A stretch of DNA of 64,000 nt from Flavobacterium saccharophilum (GTDB taxonomy: Bacteria > Bacteroidota > Bacteroidia > Flavobacteriales > Flavobacteriaceae): assembly GCF_900142735.1 (NCBI RefSeq), contig NZ_FRBY01000002.1:558001-622000 (forward strand). The letters are read 5' to 3'. The notes under the pieces were generated by a model. It was not told where the DNA came from and made no database searches. It saw nothing but the letters and a program-made list of their open reading frames with translations. The position numbers and the translations under genes are program-made. Shown here piece after piece: positions 33,478 to 43,038 of this stretch; positions within the stretch are counted from its first letter, which is position 1, and each line of letters opens with the position of its first letter.

Positions 33478-34998
33478 ATGAAAAAAGTATCAATCTCATT
33501 ACTAACTGCTCTTTTAATCATGACGAGTTGTAATAATGATGAAAATTCAAACAACGAACCAGAAGAAGTTGTCGTAAACGAAAATCCGGGAACTTTTAAA
33601 GAAATTGGCTCTATCACTATTGGGGGTGAAGCAGCAGCTGAAATTTCTACTTACGATGAAAAAACAAAAAGACTTTTCACTGTAAACAATAGCGGAACGA
33701 ATCAAATTGATGTAATTGATATTTCAGATCCTAGTAAACCCGTTAAAATTGGTAAAATTGACTTAACTCCTTACGAAGGAGCTTCAAATAGTGTTGATGT
33801 TTACGATGGAAAATTAGCCGTTGCATTAGAATCAACTACAAACAAACAAGGAAACGGAAAAGTTGTCATTTTTAATACTACAGATTACAGTTTAATAAAA
33901 CAAGTAACCGTAGGTGCATTACCGGATATGATTACTTTTTCTCCTGATGGGAAATATATTATGACGGCTAATGAAGGAGAGCCAAATACAGATTATTCTC
34001 AAGATCCAAACGGAACTATTTCTATTATTGAAACTAGTACATATGCTGTGACAACTTTAGATTTTGCTTCTTTCGCTCCTCAGGCTGAAACTTTGAAAAA
34101 AGATGGATTCAGAATTTCAAAAGTTGCCAAAAGTTTCGCACAGGATATTGAACCAGAATATGTTACTATTTCAGACGATTCTAAAACGGCTTGGGTAACA
34201 TTACAAGAAAATAATGGTGTTGCAAAAGTAGATTTAACTTCAAAAACAATTACAGCTATTTATCCTTTAGGATTCAAAAATTACAATACAGCAGAAAATG
34301 CAATTGATGTAAGTGATAAAGATGATAAAATTGCTTTCAATCCTTGGAAAGTAAAAGGTATGTTTATGCCGGATGCTATAAGCCATTTTTCTGCCAATAA
34401 CGTTCCTTATTTTGTTACCGCCAATGAAGGTGATGCAAGAGAATATACTGCTAATACAGATATCAAAAGAATGAAAGACTTAACGTTAGACGCTACTGTT
34501 TTTCCTGATGCAGCAACTTTAAAATTAGAAACAAATCTAGGAAGATTGAATCTTATCGCTGATATGGGAGATAATGATGGTGACGGTGATTTAGATGAAA
34601 TGGTAGCTTTTGGAGCCCGCTCATTTTCTATTTGGAATGGAAGCACTGGAAAAATTGTTTATGATAGTAAAAATGATGTAGACAAAAAAACACAAGAACT
34701 AGGAACGTACGATGACAAACGAAGTGATGACAAGGGTTCTGAACCAGAAGCTGTGAAAGTAGTAAAAATGGGAAATCAAAATATTTTGTTTGTAGGTTTA
34801 GAGAGATCTGATGCTTTTATGACTTATGATGTGACTAATCCTACATCTCCTCAATATTTACAAACAGTAAAAACCGGAGATGCACCAGAAGGAGTGTTAT
34901 TTATTCCTGCTTCTAAGAGCCCTACAAAAAGGAGCCTTTTAGTAGTGAGCAGCGAAGGCGATGGAACTGTAAAAATCTATCAGCCAGATTTAAAATAA
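33478..34998 (+). CDS. Choice-of-anchor I beta-propeller lipoprotein
   Basis: A 506-residue lipoprotein starting at ATG 33478; the lipobox is in LLIMTSCNND. The mature part is a YVTN-like beta propeller of the choice-of-anchor I / mesenchyme-surface-glycoprotein type: FKEIGSITIGGEAAAEISTYDEKTKRLFTVNN, FSPDGKYIMTANEGEPNTDYSQDP, EPEYVTISDDSKTAWVTLQENN, MPDAISHF, FVTANEGDAREY, GARSFSIWN. Family members often accompany phosphatases and sit on the cell surface; the function is not known. A TACTTTTG -7-like box at 33449-33456 lacks a TTG. A terminator follows at 35020. Confidence 0.87.
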   Translation: MKKVSISLLTALLIMTSCNNDENSNNEPEEVVVNENPGTFKEIGSITIGGEAAAEISTYDEKTKRLFTVNNSGTNQIDVIDISDPSKPVKIGKIDLTPYEGASNSVDVYDGKLAVALESTTNKQGNGKVVIFNTTDYSLIKQVTVGALPDMITFSPDGKYIMTANEGEPNTDYSQDPNGTISIIETSTYAVTTLDFASFAPQAETLKKDGFRISKVAKSFAQDIEPEYVTISDDSKTAWVTLQENNGVAKVDLTSKTITAIYPLGFKNYNTAENAIDVSDKDDKIAFNPWKVKGMFMPDAISHFSANNVPYFVTANEGDAREYTANTDIKRMKDLTLDATVFPDAATLKLETNLGRLNLIADMGDNDGDGDLDEMVAFGARSFSIWNGSTGKIVYDSKNDVDKKTQELGTYDDKRSDDKGSEPEAVKVVKMGNQNILFVGLERSDAFMTYDVTNPTSPQYLQTVKTGDAPEGVLFIPASKSPTKRSLLVVSSEGDGTVKIYQPDLK

Positions 34999-35019
34999 GT
35001 TTCAATCATCATTTTCAAG

Positions 35020-35051
35020 AAAAGGGTAAAAACTAATTTTACCCTTTTTTT
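35020..35051 (+). terminator. Terminator after choice-of-anchor I gene
   Basis: AAAAGGGTAAAA (35020-35031) pairs with TTTTACCCTTTT, then more Ts (35037-35051). Confidence 0.85.
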
Positions 35052-35151
35052 ATCTCTAATATTGAGATTATTTTAACTTATTTACATAAAAAAAAGCCAA
35101 AACGTGGGAATTATGTAAGAGCATATACAACACAATTTAAAAGTCTAAGCA

Positions 35152-35159
35152 TAATTTTG
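35152..35159 (+). promoter_or_regulatory. Possible -7 box of OmpA-family gene
   Basis: TAATTTTG fits TAnnTTTG and lies 40 nt before the start at 35200. No TTG is present 17-23 nt upstream. Confidence 0.35.
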
Positions 35160-35199
35160 TCATGAGTTTAAAATAAAAACCAACTTAATATTGAATATC

Positions 35200-36462
35200 A
35201 TGAAAAAGAAATTAGCCTCCGCATCCCTGTTAATACTGGCATTTGCAGCAAATGCGCAAAATATGGCAACTACAACAACACAGTCTTCTATAGATAAAGA
35301 GCCGTACGACAAATGGTCTATTGAATTAAATGGTGGTATCAACAAACCAACCAGAACAATGACTCCAGGTTACTCTACCGCAACTCTTAATCCCTTTCAT
35401 GCAGATTTAGGAGTTAGATACATGTTTAATCCTAAATTTGGGGTAAAATTTGATGTAGGTTATGATCAATTTACAGAGCGAGATGATACACCGGATTTTG
35501 AAAGCCGTTATGTTAGAGCAAGCGTACAAGGTGTTGTAAACATCGGTAGAGCTTTAAATTTTGAGACCTGGACTAATACGATTGGCGTTTTAGCACATGG
35601 TGGTATTGGTGTAGCACAATTAAGTACTGAAACAGGTTATGGAGGTCAGGATTATGTAGGACATGGAATTCTAGGTTTAACAGGGCAAATTAAATTAAGT
35701 AATAGAGTTGCTTTGACTGGAGACCTTACCGGAATTGTAAATGGAAGACAAAACTGGAACTTTGACGGGATGGGCTCAACGAAAACAGGCGCATTTGATG
35801 GTGTATTATTAAATGCTTCAGTAGGTCTAACCTTCTATTTAGGTAAAAACGGAAAACATGCTGACTGGGTGGGAGAAGAAGACAGATACGATGAACTTGA
35901 ACAAAGAGTTGGTTTAATTGAAACTGGTCTTTTAGACACAGATAAAGATGGTGTAGCAGATCTATATGATTTGGAACCAAACTCAATTACTGGTGTCGCT
36001 GTAAATACAAAAGGACAATCTATAGATACAAACCAAAATGGTGTTCCTGATGAATTAGAAAGCTATTTAGACAAAACTTATGCTAAAAAAGGTGATAACA
36101 ACCTAACAAACAACACTGTAGAAGAATTAATTAATGGCGGATACGTTAATGTATATTTCGACTTTAACTCTTCTAAACCAACAAATGCATCTTTATCAGG
36201 AGTTGATTTCTTAGTAAAATACTTGAAAAACAATCCAGGAAAATCTGCTGATATCATAGGATATGCTGACGAAATTGGAAATTCAAGCTACAACACTGAA
36301 TTATCAAGAAAAAGAGCTGAAGCTGTGAAAAAAGTAGCTACAAATGCTGGTATTGATGCTTCAAGACTGAATGTAATTGCAAACGGTGAAGACACTTCTG
36401 TGAATAAAAATTCTAAAGAAGCTCGTCAAATCGTGAGAAGAGTTACTTTCCAAGTGAAATAA
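35200..36462 (+). CDS. OmpA-family outer-membrane protein
   Basis: A major-type outer-membrane protein that links the membrane to peptidoglycan. 420 residues from ATG 35200 with a signal peptide ending AANAQ. It has an eight-strand-like barrel (about 30-225), a heptad segment (YDELEQRVGLIETGL), thrombospondin-3-like calcium repeats (DTDKDGVADLYDLEP; DTNQNGVPDELE) and a C-terminal OmpA domain (VYFDFNSSKPTNAS.. IIGYADEIGNSSYNTELSRKRAEAVKKV). A terminator follows at 36482. High expression is likely, given the family. Confidence 0.94.
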   Translation: MKKKLASASLLILAFAANAQNMATTTTQSSIDKEPYDKWSIELNGGINKPTRTMTPGYSTATLNPFHADLGVRYMFNPKFGVKFDVGYDQFTERDDTPDFESRYVRASVQGVVNIGRALNFETWTNTIGVLAHGGIGVAQLSTETGYGGQDYVGHGILGLTGQIKLSNRVALTGDLTGIVNGRQNWNFDGMGSTKTGAFDGVLLNASVGLTFYLGKNGKHADWVGEEDRYDELEQRVGLIETGLLDTDKDGVADLYDLEPNSITGVAVNTKGQSIDTNQNGVPDELESYLDKTYAKKGDNNLTNNTVEELINGGYVNVYFDFNSSKPTNASLSGVDFLVKYLKNNPGKSADIIGYADEIGNSSYNTELSRKRAEAVKKVATNAGIDASRLNVIANGEDTSVNKNSKEARQIVRRVTFQVK

Positions 36463-36481
36463 TCTCTGTAAATATAAATTT

Positions 36482-36517
36482 AAAAGGCGGTTTCATGTAT
36501 TTGAAACCGCCTTTTTT
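36482..36517 (+). terminator. Terminator after OmpA-family gene
   Basis: AAAAGGCGGTTTCA (36482-36495) pairs with TGAAACCGCCTTTT (36502-36515) with a T-run. Confidence 0.92.
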
Positions 36518-36525
36518 ATTGAGTA

Positions 36526-36561
36526 AAAAAAAAGGACAAATTTGAATTTGTCCTTTTTTTT
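36526..36561 (-). terminator. Terminator after aguB
   Basis: AAAGGACAAATT pairs with AATTTGTCCTTT around a 1-2 nt loop, with A-runs and T-runs on both sides, 5 nt from the aguB stop. Confidence 0.85.
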
Positions 36562-36565
36562 CTTA

Positions 36566-37456
36566 TTATCTGTCGATTGCTCTTTTTGTAATATCGCCAA
36601 AAGCATCAATTCTTCTGTCTCTGAAAAATGGCCAGTTTTGACGAACATTTTCCTGTAAATCCAAATCAACTTCGGCAATTAAGATTTCTTCCTGATCGTG
36701 AGAAGCCTGTGCTAAAATTTCTCCTTGTGGTCCAGCGATAAACGATGCACCCCAAAACTGAATTCCGTCAGTTCCGTCGATATATTGCTCTAAACCAATT
36801 CGGTTAGCGGCGGCAACAAAAACACCGTTTGCAACAGCATGTCCTTTCATTACATTCATCCAGGCGCCATATTGATTTTCACCGTATTGTTCTTTTTCTT
36901 TTGGATGCCATCCAATTGCTGTTGGATAAAATAACACTTCAGCACCTTTTAAAGCTGTGATACGAGCTGCTTCCGGATACCATTGATCCCAGCAAATTAG
37001 AGTTCCAACAGTTCCTTTTTTAGTTTCAATTGCCTGAAAACCTAAATCACCCGGAGTGAAATAGAATTTTTCATAGAAATGAGGGTCGTCCGGAATGTGC
37101 ATTTTTCGGTACAAACCAGCTTCTGTTCCATCTGTATCGATGATATAAGCACTGTTATGGTAAATTCCAGCCATTCTTTTTTCGAAGAAAGGAACAATAA
37201 TAACCACTCCTAATTCTTTTGCCAATTCACTAAAAGCAATAAAAGAAGTACTATACAATGGTTCTGCTAAAGCGAAATTATCTACATCTTCACTTTGGCA
37301 AAAATAATGACTGCTATATAATTCCGGTAATAAGATTACCTCTGCCCCTTTGTTGGCAGCATCTTTTACCCAACTGATACATTTTTTAAGATTATTTTCG
37401 GCAACGTCGTTCAGATTTAACTGAATAACGGCTATTTTATATTTTCTTTTCGGCAT
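36566..37456 (-). CDS. aguB: N-carbamoylputrescine amidohydrolase
   Basis: A nitrilase-superfamily enzyme hydrolysing N-carbamoylputrescine to putrescine, CO2 and ammonia. 296 residues from ATG 37456 (MPKRKYKIAVIQLN). The Glu-Lys-Cys triad is E45 (LLPELYSSHYF), K118 (YRKMHIPDDP) and C155 (LICWDQWYPEAAR). An upstream TTG reading adds seven unconserved residues. The promoter at 37475-37504 is strong. It pairs functionally with aguA at 32251. Confidence 0.95.
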   Translation of the reverse strand: MPKRKYKIAVIQLNLNDVAENNLKKCISWVKDAANKGAEVILLPELYSSHYFCQSEDVDNFALAEPLYSTSFIAFSELAKELGVVIIVPFFEKRMAGIYHNSAYIIDTDGTEAGLYRKMHIPDDPHFYEKFYFTPGDLGFQAIETKKGTVGTLICWDQWYPEAARITALKGAEVLFYPTAIGWHPKEKEQYGENQYGAWMNVMKGHAVANGVFVAAANRIGLEQYIDGTDGIQFWGASFIAGPQGEILAQASHDQEEILIAEVDLDLQENVRQNWPFFRDRRIDAFGDITKRAIDR

Positions 37457-37474
37457 GACATAAAATTTAGAGTG

Positions 37475-37504
37475 CAAAAATAGTAATTTTTAAAGGAATG
37501 ACAA
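37475..37504 (-). promoter_or_regulatory. Promoter of aguB
   Basis: On the minus strand TTG (37504-37502), 19 nt, TATTTTTG (37482-37475). The start codon follows 18 nt after the -7 box, so the leader is very short. Confidence 0.72.
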
Positions 37505-37530
37505 AGTTTGGTTAACCGCAAAGGACGCAA

Positions 37531-37548
37531 TCCCGATAGTTATCGGGA
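37531..37548. repeat. 18-bp palindrome, copy 2 (TCCCGATAGTTATCGGGA)
   Basis: One base differs from the copies at 31977 and 47985. It is inserted inside a 'gttaaccgcaaaggacgcaa..cgcaagttcgcaag' repeat (37511-37565), splitting it. This suggests the palindrome is a separate element that enters such repeats. Confidence 0.8.
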
Positions 37549-37728
37549 TACGCAAGTTCGCAAGAATTTTGTTTTCTTGATTTTCCCTGCTGAGACTAGA
37601 AACACAATGCGTATTCAATTAAATATTTTAAAAAAAGAAAACCATTTTACAACTATTTAATTCCATTTTAAATGAACTAGATAATTACAAAATGGCTTTC
37701 AACCTAAATTTATAACCTAAAAATTGTA

Positions 37729-38139
37729 TTAATCAATAACCACTTTTGTTGTGATAAATTCAGTTTCAGATTTTCTGAATTTGATATCGAAAGTTCCTTT
37801 TACAGCTGACTTGAATTTGTAAGTCGTCTTTTTAGGAGCTGGAACTTGTTGTGTACAAACTTCTGAAGGATATTTTGCTTCAACCTGTAAGCCTTTTACT
37901 GTACCAAGTGTTACTTCACTAATTTTATCAAATTCTCCACAAGCGTTATCTACCAAAAAAGTTACTTCATAACTAAGCTCATCGTTTACTTTTCCGGTTG
38001 CTGGTCCTTTAACCTCTGTTGCAAATGCAGCTTTAGCTACTGGGTTAGGAGTTTCTACTTCGTCATCGTTATTGCATGAAACAACTGCTAATGATAAAAA
38101 TAATACTACTAAAACTGATTTTAATCTAAAACTTTTCAT
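37729..38139 (-). CDS. Small lipoprotein, 136 aa
   Basis: A predicted lipoprotein: the signal MKSFRLKSVLVVLFLSLAVVSCNNDDE has its lipidated Cys at residue 22. The mature part (about 110 residues) looks like an Ig-like beta sandwich (GKVNDELSYEVTFLVDNACGEF..; TTYKFKSAVKGTFDIKFRKS) with two cysteines that may form a disulfide. The CNNDDE start is typical of surface-exposed Bacteroidetes lipoproteins. Function unknown; stands alone. Confidence 0.75.
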   Translation of the reverse strand: MKSFRLKSVLVVLFLSLAVVSCNNDDEVETPNPVAKAAFATEVKGPATGKVNDELSYEVTFLVDNACGEFDKISEVTLGTVKGLQVEAKYPSEVCTQQVPAPKKTTYKFKSAVKGTFDIKFRKSETEFITTKVVID

Positions 38140-38316
38140 ATAAAATAATAATTAATTGTTAATTACTATGAAGATGGGAATGCGTTGCATTGGTTGCTTT
38201 GGCGAAATGTTAAATATTTTTCAGAACGAATCAAACATCTACATATCAACACTTTGCCAGATGAAAAAAAATCACGCCACTACCGTTATTTCTTGCAAAA
38301 AATGAAATTTCTAACC

Positions 38317-38391
38317 TAGCCCCGATAAGAGCGGTATACTTTTTAGCCGCTTTTTCGGCGGCTAAAAAGATACAAGCGGATAGCGGGACAG
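38317..38391. ncRNA. Structured 'AGCCCCGAT..GCGGGA' element, copy 1
   Basis: It begins CTAGCCCCGATA and ends GGATAGCGGGACAGG, with an internal hairpin AGCCGC-tttttc-GGCGGCT extended by T5/A5. The ends match a second element at 46759-46886 while the internal hairpin differs. This looks like the conserved structured elements common in flavobacterial intergenic regions (possibly Rfam Flavo-1); I recall that family only in outline. Orientation is undecided. Confidence 0.5.
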
Positions 38392-38480
38392 GTCTTGTTT
38401 TGGAAACTGATTTTTCTGCTTCAAAAAAAAACACCAGCCTTTCGACCAGTGTTTTGAAATATTTTTTTTAAGCACTTAGA

Positions 38481-39371
38481 TCATGCCTTAGCAGCTTTTT
38501 TAGGCAGTATCTTTTTTACAAGATTTACTATTACTAAAACTACAAGTCCCAATGCTAAGCCCACTACAAATTCTTTTATAATTGCAGGAAGATTGACTTT
38601 AGGTGATAAATGATGAAAGAATGGAATGTAATGTACGAAGATACCACCAGCAACTAATAGTAATGCAATTGTACCAATTACGGTTAGAGCTTTTATCACT
38701 AACGGAAGCGCTTTCACCAATATATTACCAATAAATTTTGATATACTTTTTTCTTTTTTGCTAAACTTAATAAGTTTATAACCTGCTTCATCCATACGAA
38801 CAATTAACGCTACAATACCGTAAACGCCAATAGTTGCAATCAATGCAATGATTGAAACTACAACAATTTGCTGTGAAATAGGTTTACCAACTACCGTACT
38901 CAAAGCGATGATTACGATTTCGACAGAGAGAATAAAATCAGTTACGATTGCCGATTTTATTTTTCCTTTTTCCATTTCGAGAATTTGTTCTTCAGTAAAG
39001 GTTTCATCGGTTATTCCTTCTGATTCTTCATGCGAATGCGGAAAGATAAACTCGTATATTTTTTCGGCTCCTTCATAAGCCAAAAACAATCCACCCAAAA
39101 CTAAAACCACGATAATAGCAATTGGAAAAAAAGCACTTAATAAAAAGGCTATTGGTAAAATAATTACTTTATTAAGTAATGATCCTTTACTGATAGCCCA
39201 TAATACCGGAAGCTCTCTTGAAGAAGCAAATCCGGAAGCTTTTTCGGCATTAACAGCTAAATCGTCACCTAAAATTCCTGCAGTTTTTTTTGCTGCAACT
39301 TTACTCATTACTGCAACATCGTCCATAATTGCTGCAATATCATCTAATAGTACGAAAAAACCTGATGCCAT
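38481..39371 (-). CDS. DUF808 (YedI-like) inner-membrane protein
   Basis: A 296-residue polytopic protein. The start MASGFFVLLDDIAAIMDDVAVMSKVAAKKTAGILGDDLAVNAEKASGF is the DUF808/YedI signature. About six hydrophobic helices follow (IILPIAFLLSAFFPIAIIVVLVLGGLFLAYEGAEKIYEF; LSVEIVIIALSTVVG; and others), ending in the basic VKKILPKKAAKA. The function of the family is unknown. An imperfect A/T-flanked hairpin at about 38423-38456 could terminate it. Confidence 0.88.
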   Translation of the reverse strand: MASGFFVLLDDIAAIMDDVAVMSKVAAKKTAGILGDDLAVNAEKASGFASSRELPVLWAISKGSLLNKVIILPIAFLLSAFFPIAIIVVLVLGGLFLAYEGAEKIYEFIFPHSHEESEGITDETFTEEQILEMEKGKIKSAIVTDFILSVEIVIIALSTVVGKPISQQIVVVSIIALIATIGVYGIVALIVRMDEAGYKLIKFSKKEKSISKFIGNILVKALPLVIKALTVIGTIALLLVAGGIFVHYIPFFHHLSPKVNLPAIIKEFVVGLALGLVVLVIVNLVKKILPKKAAKA

Positions 39372-39452
39372 TATAATTGTTTTTTATATTGTGATTCTCC
39401 TTAATTTGGTGGTGCGAATCTACTACTTTTGATTTAATTTTCTGCTAAAAAA

Positions 39453-39572
39453 TTAGCTGCATTGTCCTAAAAGTACCCAGATAATTACAAAAACTAAGAT
39501 TGTTCCAAAACATCCTCCGCCTAATTTTTTTGCTCCGTACCCTGCTATTAATCCTCTAAAAATATTGTTCAT
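39453..39572 (-). CDS. 39-residue membrane microprotein
   Basis: A short ORF in the 388-nt gap between DUF808 and clpB: ATG 39572 to TAA 39453. It begins MNNIFRGLIAGYGAKKLGGG, then CFGTILVFVIIWVLLGQCS. The pattern is a basic, glycine-rich N-terminus followed by one hydrophobic helix, with a Cys at each end. It is in the same direction as its neighbours. The well-formed helix and positive-inside start argue that it is real; I cannot name it. Confidence 0.6.
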   Translation of the reverse strand: MNNIFRGLIAGYGAKKLGGGCFGTILVFVIIWVLLGQCS

Positions 39573-39711
39573 AGTATTGGTTTTTAGTTATTTATTTAAT
39601 TAAATATAATGATTTTTAAGTATTATAAAGTTGAGAAATTACTGAATCAATTATTTTATATGAATTTTAAAAAAAGTTTCATTATTCACGGTTTTAGTTT
39701 TATTGCAAAAA

Positions 39712-39742
39712 AAAAACACCAGCAATAAAACTGGTGTTTCAA
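39712..39742 (-). terminator. Terminator after clpB
   Basis: AAACACCAG (39714-39722) pairs with CTGGTGTTT (39731-39739); on the minus strand a run of about ten Ts follows. Confidence 0.92.
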
Positions 39743-39759
39743 AAATTATTCTTTTTTAA

Positions 39760-42363
39760 TTATTCTACAGGTTGCGTCTGGTTTCTGAAAACCAATTTTC
39801 CGTCGAACGCATCAATTAAAATAATACTGTCTGTTGTAATATTTCCAGCCAGGATTTCTTTAGACAATTGATTCAATACTTCACGCTGAATTACACGTTT
39901 CACCGGTCTTGCACCAAATTCAGGATCATAACCTTTATCTGAAAGATATTTGATTCCTTCCGGAGTTGCATCCATTGTGATACCTTGCAATGCCAGCATT
40001 TTGCTCACACTCTTCAATTGCAAACTCACAATTCTAGAAATATTGTCTACCGTTAATGGTGTAAACATTACGATTTCATCAATACGATTTATAAATTCAG
40101 GACGTACAGTTTGTTTCAATAAGCCTAAAACTTCCACTTTTGCAGCTTCGGTTGCGGCTTCGACACTTCCTTTTAAATTCTCAAATTTCTCTTGTATAAT
40201 CTGACTTCCCATATTGGATGTCATGATGATAATCGTATTTTTGAAATCGGCCAAACGTCCTTTGTTATCTGTCAATCGGCCTTCATCTAAAACCTGCAAT
40301 AAAATATTGAAAGTATCCGGATGCGCTTTTTCAATCTCATCTAACAAAATTACAGAATACGGTTTTCTACGAACAGCTTCTGTCAATTGTCCACCTTCAT
40401 CATAACCTACATATCCCGGAGGCGCACCAACCAAACGGCTCACACTGTGACGTTCCTGATACTCACTCATGTCGATACGTGTCATGGCATTTTCGTCATC
40501 AAAAAGATATTCTGCCAATGCTTTTGCCAACTCTGTTTTACCCACTCCGGTTGTTCCTAAAAATAAGAACGTACCAACTGGCTTTTTCATATCCTGCAAA
40601 CCGGCACGGCTTCTACGAACGGCATCACTTACAGCCTCAATCGCTTCTTCCTGGCCTACTACTCTTCTGTGTAATTCCTCTTCCAGATGAAGGAGTTTTT
40701 CTCTTTCTGTCTGAAGCATTTTCATTACTGGAATTCCAGTCCATTTTGCTACAACTTCGGCTATATCTTCGCGGGTAACTTCTTCTTTAATCAGAGAATT
40801 TCCAGATTGATATTCCTGTAATTGTTTCAACAGAACATCCAAACGTTCTTGTGCTTCTTTGATTTTTCCGTAACGGATTTCCGCTACTTTACCGTAATCG
40901 CCATCACGTTCTGCACGTTCTGCTTCGTATTTAAAATCTTCAATTTCTTGTTTTACAGATTGAATTCCGTCAACAACATCTTTTTCCGATTTCCATTTGG
41001 TATAGATTTCGTTGCGTTCTTCTTTGAGATTCGCCAAATCCATTCCTAAAATCTTCAATTTACTTTCTTCTTTTTCGCGTTTGATGGCTTCAATCTCGAT
41101 TTCTAACTGCATGATTTTACGATCCAAAACGTCTAATTCTTCTGGTTTTGAATTGATTTCCATACGCAGTTTAGAGGCAGCTTCGTCCATCAAATCGATC
41201 GCTTTATCCGGTAAAAAGCGATTCGTAATATAACGTTGTGAAAGTTCAACAGCAGCAATAATTGCTTCATCTTTAATTTGAACTTTATGATGTGTTTCGT
41301 ATTTTTCTTTAATTCCACGTAAAATCGAAATCGCACTTTCAGTATCCGGTTCATCTACCAAAACCTTTTGAAAACGACGTTCTAATGCTTTATCTTTCTC
41401 AAAATACTTTTGATATTCATCTAAAGTTGTTGCACCAATTGCTCTTAATTCTCCACGAGCCAAAGCTGGTTTTAAGATATTAGCCGCATCCATCGCACCT
41501 TCTCCTCCACCTGCACCAACAAGGGTATGAATCTCATCGATAAATAAAACGATATCACCTTCGGCAGCGGTAACTTCTTTTACGACTGATTTTAATCTTT
41601 CCTCAAATTCTCCTTTGTATTTTGCACCGGCAATCAATGCTCCCATATCTAAAGAGAAAACTATTTTATCTTTTAAGTTTTCAGGTACGTCGCCGTCTAC
41701 AATTCTGTGCGCTAAACCTTCTGCAATAGCGGTTTTACCAACTCCAGGTTCCCCAACTAACATTGGGTTATTTTTGGTTCTTCTGGTCAAAATTTGCAAT
41801 ACACGACGAATTTCTTCGTCACGACCAATAACTGGATCCAGTTTTCCTTCACGCGCTAATTCATTTAAATTCTTAGCATATTTATTTAAAGCATTATAAG
41901 TCTCTTCAGCTGAAGCTGATGTTACTCTTTCACCTTTTCTTAGTTCTTCAATAGTTGCTTTTAAAGCTTTTCCGGTTACGCCTTGATCTTTTAAAATCTG
42001 GGCAACTTTACTTTTCGAATCGAAAATGGCCAAAATTAAATGTTCGATCGAAACGTATTCGTCGTTCATTTTTTGAGCGATGATTTCTGCTTCATTCAAA
42101 GCTTTATTAGCATCTCTGGAAAGCATGATATCGCCTCCGGAAACTTTTGGAAAGCTCTGAATAGTTGAGTCTAATATTTGTAAAAACAACGGCACATTTA
42201 CGTTCAGTTTTTTCAAAATAAAAGGTGCTACATTTTCATCCACCTCAAAAATGGCTTTAAAAATGTGTTCGTTTTCTATTTGTTGCTGTCCGTAACGTTG
42301 CGCCAATTGCTGTGAAAGCTGAATGGCTTCCTGAGATTTAGTTGTAAATTTATTTATGTTCAT
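39760..42363 (-). CDS. clpB: ATP-dependent disaggregase ClpB
   Basis: A hexameric AAA+ chaperone that pulls aggregated proteins apart with DnaK. At 867 aa it has the complete ClpB layout: N-terminal Clp repeats (1-145, [20 protein letters not shown]), NBD1 with Walker A GEPGVGKT and Walker [15 protein letters not shown], the long coiled-coil M domain (about 405-530, [22 protein letters not shown]), NBD2 with Walker [15 protein letters not shown], and the C-terminal domain. The coiled coil distinguishes it from ClpA/ClpC. I see no CIRCE or HrcA site upstream. Confidence 0.97.
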   Translation of the reverse strand: MNINKFTTKSQEAIQLSQQLAQRYGQQQIENEHIFKAIFEVDENVAPFILKKLNVNVPLFLQILDSTIQSFPKVSGGDIMLSRDANKALNEAEIIAQKMNDEYVSIEHLILAIFDSKSKVAQILKDQGVTGKALKATIEELRKGERVTSASAEETYNALNKYAKNLNELAREGKLDPVIGRDEEIRRVLQILTRRTKNNPMLVGEPGVGKTAIAEGLAHRIVDGDVPENLKDKIVFSLDMGALIAGAKYKGEFEERLKSVVKEVTAAEGDIVLFIDEIHTLVGAGGGEGAMDAANILKPALARGELRAIGATTLDEYQKYFEKDKALERRFQKVLVDEPDTESAISILRGIKEKYETHHKVQIKDEAIIAAVELSQRYITNRFLPDKAIDLMDEAASKLRMEINSKPEELDVLDRKIMQLEIEIEAIKREKEESKLKILGMDLANLKEERNEIYTKWKSEKDVVDGIQSVKQEIEDFKYEAERAERDGDYGKVAEIRYGKIKEAQERLDVLLKQLQEYQSGNSLIKEEVTREDIAEVVAKWTGIPVMKMLQTEREKLLHLEEELHRRVVGQEEAIEAVSDAVRRSRAGLQDMKKPVGTFLFLGTTGVGKTELAKALAEYLFDDENAMTRIDMSEYQERHSVSRLVGAPPGYVGYDEGGQLTEAVRRKPYSVILLDEIEKAHPDTFNILLQVLDEGRLTDNKGRLADFKNTIIIMTSNMGSQIIQEKFENLKGSVEAATEAAKVEVLGLLKQTVRPEFINRIDEIVMFTPLTVDNISRIVSLQLKSVSKMLALQGITMDATPEGIKYLSDKGYDPEFGARPVKRVIQREVLNQLSKEILAGNITTDSIILIDAFDGKLVFRNQTQPVE

Positions 42364-42570
42364 AGTTTATGTTATTAAGGTTTGATTTTCATTTAATAAT
42401 TGATACCATTAAAATTCGAATTTATTGAATCCACTTTTTAATTTTAAATGGTGTAATTTTGCTAATGAACTTTCAAATTATATTCCATTATAAAAATACA
42501 GACAAAAAGTCATTTAAAACAGTTTTTTACCTAATTTTAAACGACAAAAAGTCATAAATACAGTCAAAAT

Positions 42571-42960
42571 ATGAGTTTTTTAAATTCTATCTTCGGAAAT
42601 TCAGACAATTCTGAATCACAAAAAAGTAATGTGAACTGGATTCCTCTAACAAATTTAGCACAGTTAAATGATATAGCGAACATGTCTAGTGTTAAGCCTA
42701 TTGTAATTTTTAAGCATAGCACAAGATGCAGCATTAGCCGTTTTGCCTTAAAACAATTTGAAAGAGAATATGATTTAGATGAAACTGTTGACGCTTTCTT
42801 TTTAGATTTAATTGAACATCGCGATGTTTCAAATGAAATTGCCAATAAATTTGGTGTTTATCATGAATCACCACAACTTATCTTAATTAAGGACGGAAAA
42901 GCAGTTTATGATGTTTCGCATAGCGATATTAGTGCTGAGGCATTAAAAAGTAAAGTATAG
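42571..42960 (+). CDS. ytxJ: Bacillithiol-system redox protein YtxJ
   Basis: A thioredoxin-fold monothiol protein of 129 residues thought to reduce bacillithiol-mixed disulfides. The active-site motif is FKHSTRCSISRFALKQFE (single Cys at about 54, followed by SIS), and the cis-Pro stretch is HESPQLILIKDGKAVYDVSHSDIS. Its presence suggests that this organism makes bacillithiol. It is divergent from clpB with about 207 nt between; a 22-bp inverted repeat follows the stop. Confidence 0.88.
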   Translation: MSFLNSIFGNSDNSESQKSNVNWIPLTNLAQLNDIANMSSVKPIVIFKHSTRCSISRFALKQFEREYDLDETVDAFFLDLIEHRDVSNEIANKFGVYHESPQLILIKDGKAVYDVSHSDISAEALKSKV

Positions 42961-42970
42961 TTATTTTTTT

Positions 42971-43034
42971 GTAAAATGTAAAATGTGATTTGTGAGATGT
43001 TATAATTTCTCCCAAATCACATTTTACATTTTAC
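42971..43034. terminator. Perfect 22-bp inverted repeat between ytxJ and membrane gene pair
   Basis: 42971-42992 (gtaaaatgtaaaatgtgatt..) is the exact reverse complement of 43013-43034, with a 20-nt loop. It is T-rich on the ytxJ side. It can act as a bidirectional terminator, but its length and direct inner repeat (gtaaaat/gtaaaat) also suit a mobile repeat. Confidence 0.75.
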
Positions 43035-43038
43035 AATA

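Noticed and set aside
36493-36678. Minus-strand 61-codon frame overlapping the aguB 3' end
   Set aside because: It overlaps the aguB coding sequence and two terminators.
38423-38456. Terminator after DUF808
   Set aside because: Only the outer AAAACAC/GTGTTTT pairs; the inner ACCAG copies are direct rather than inverted, so the hairpin is too weak to call.
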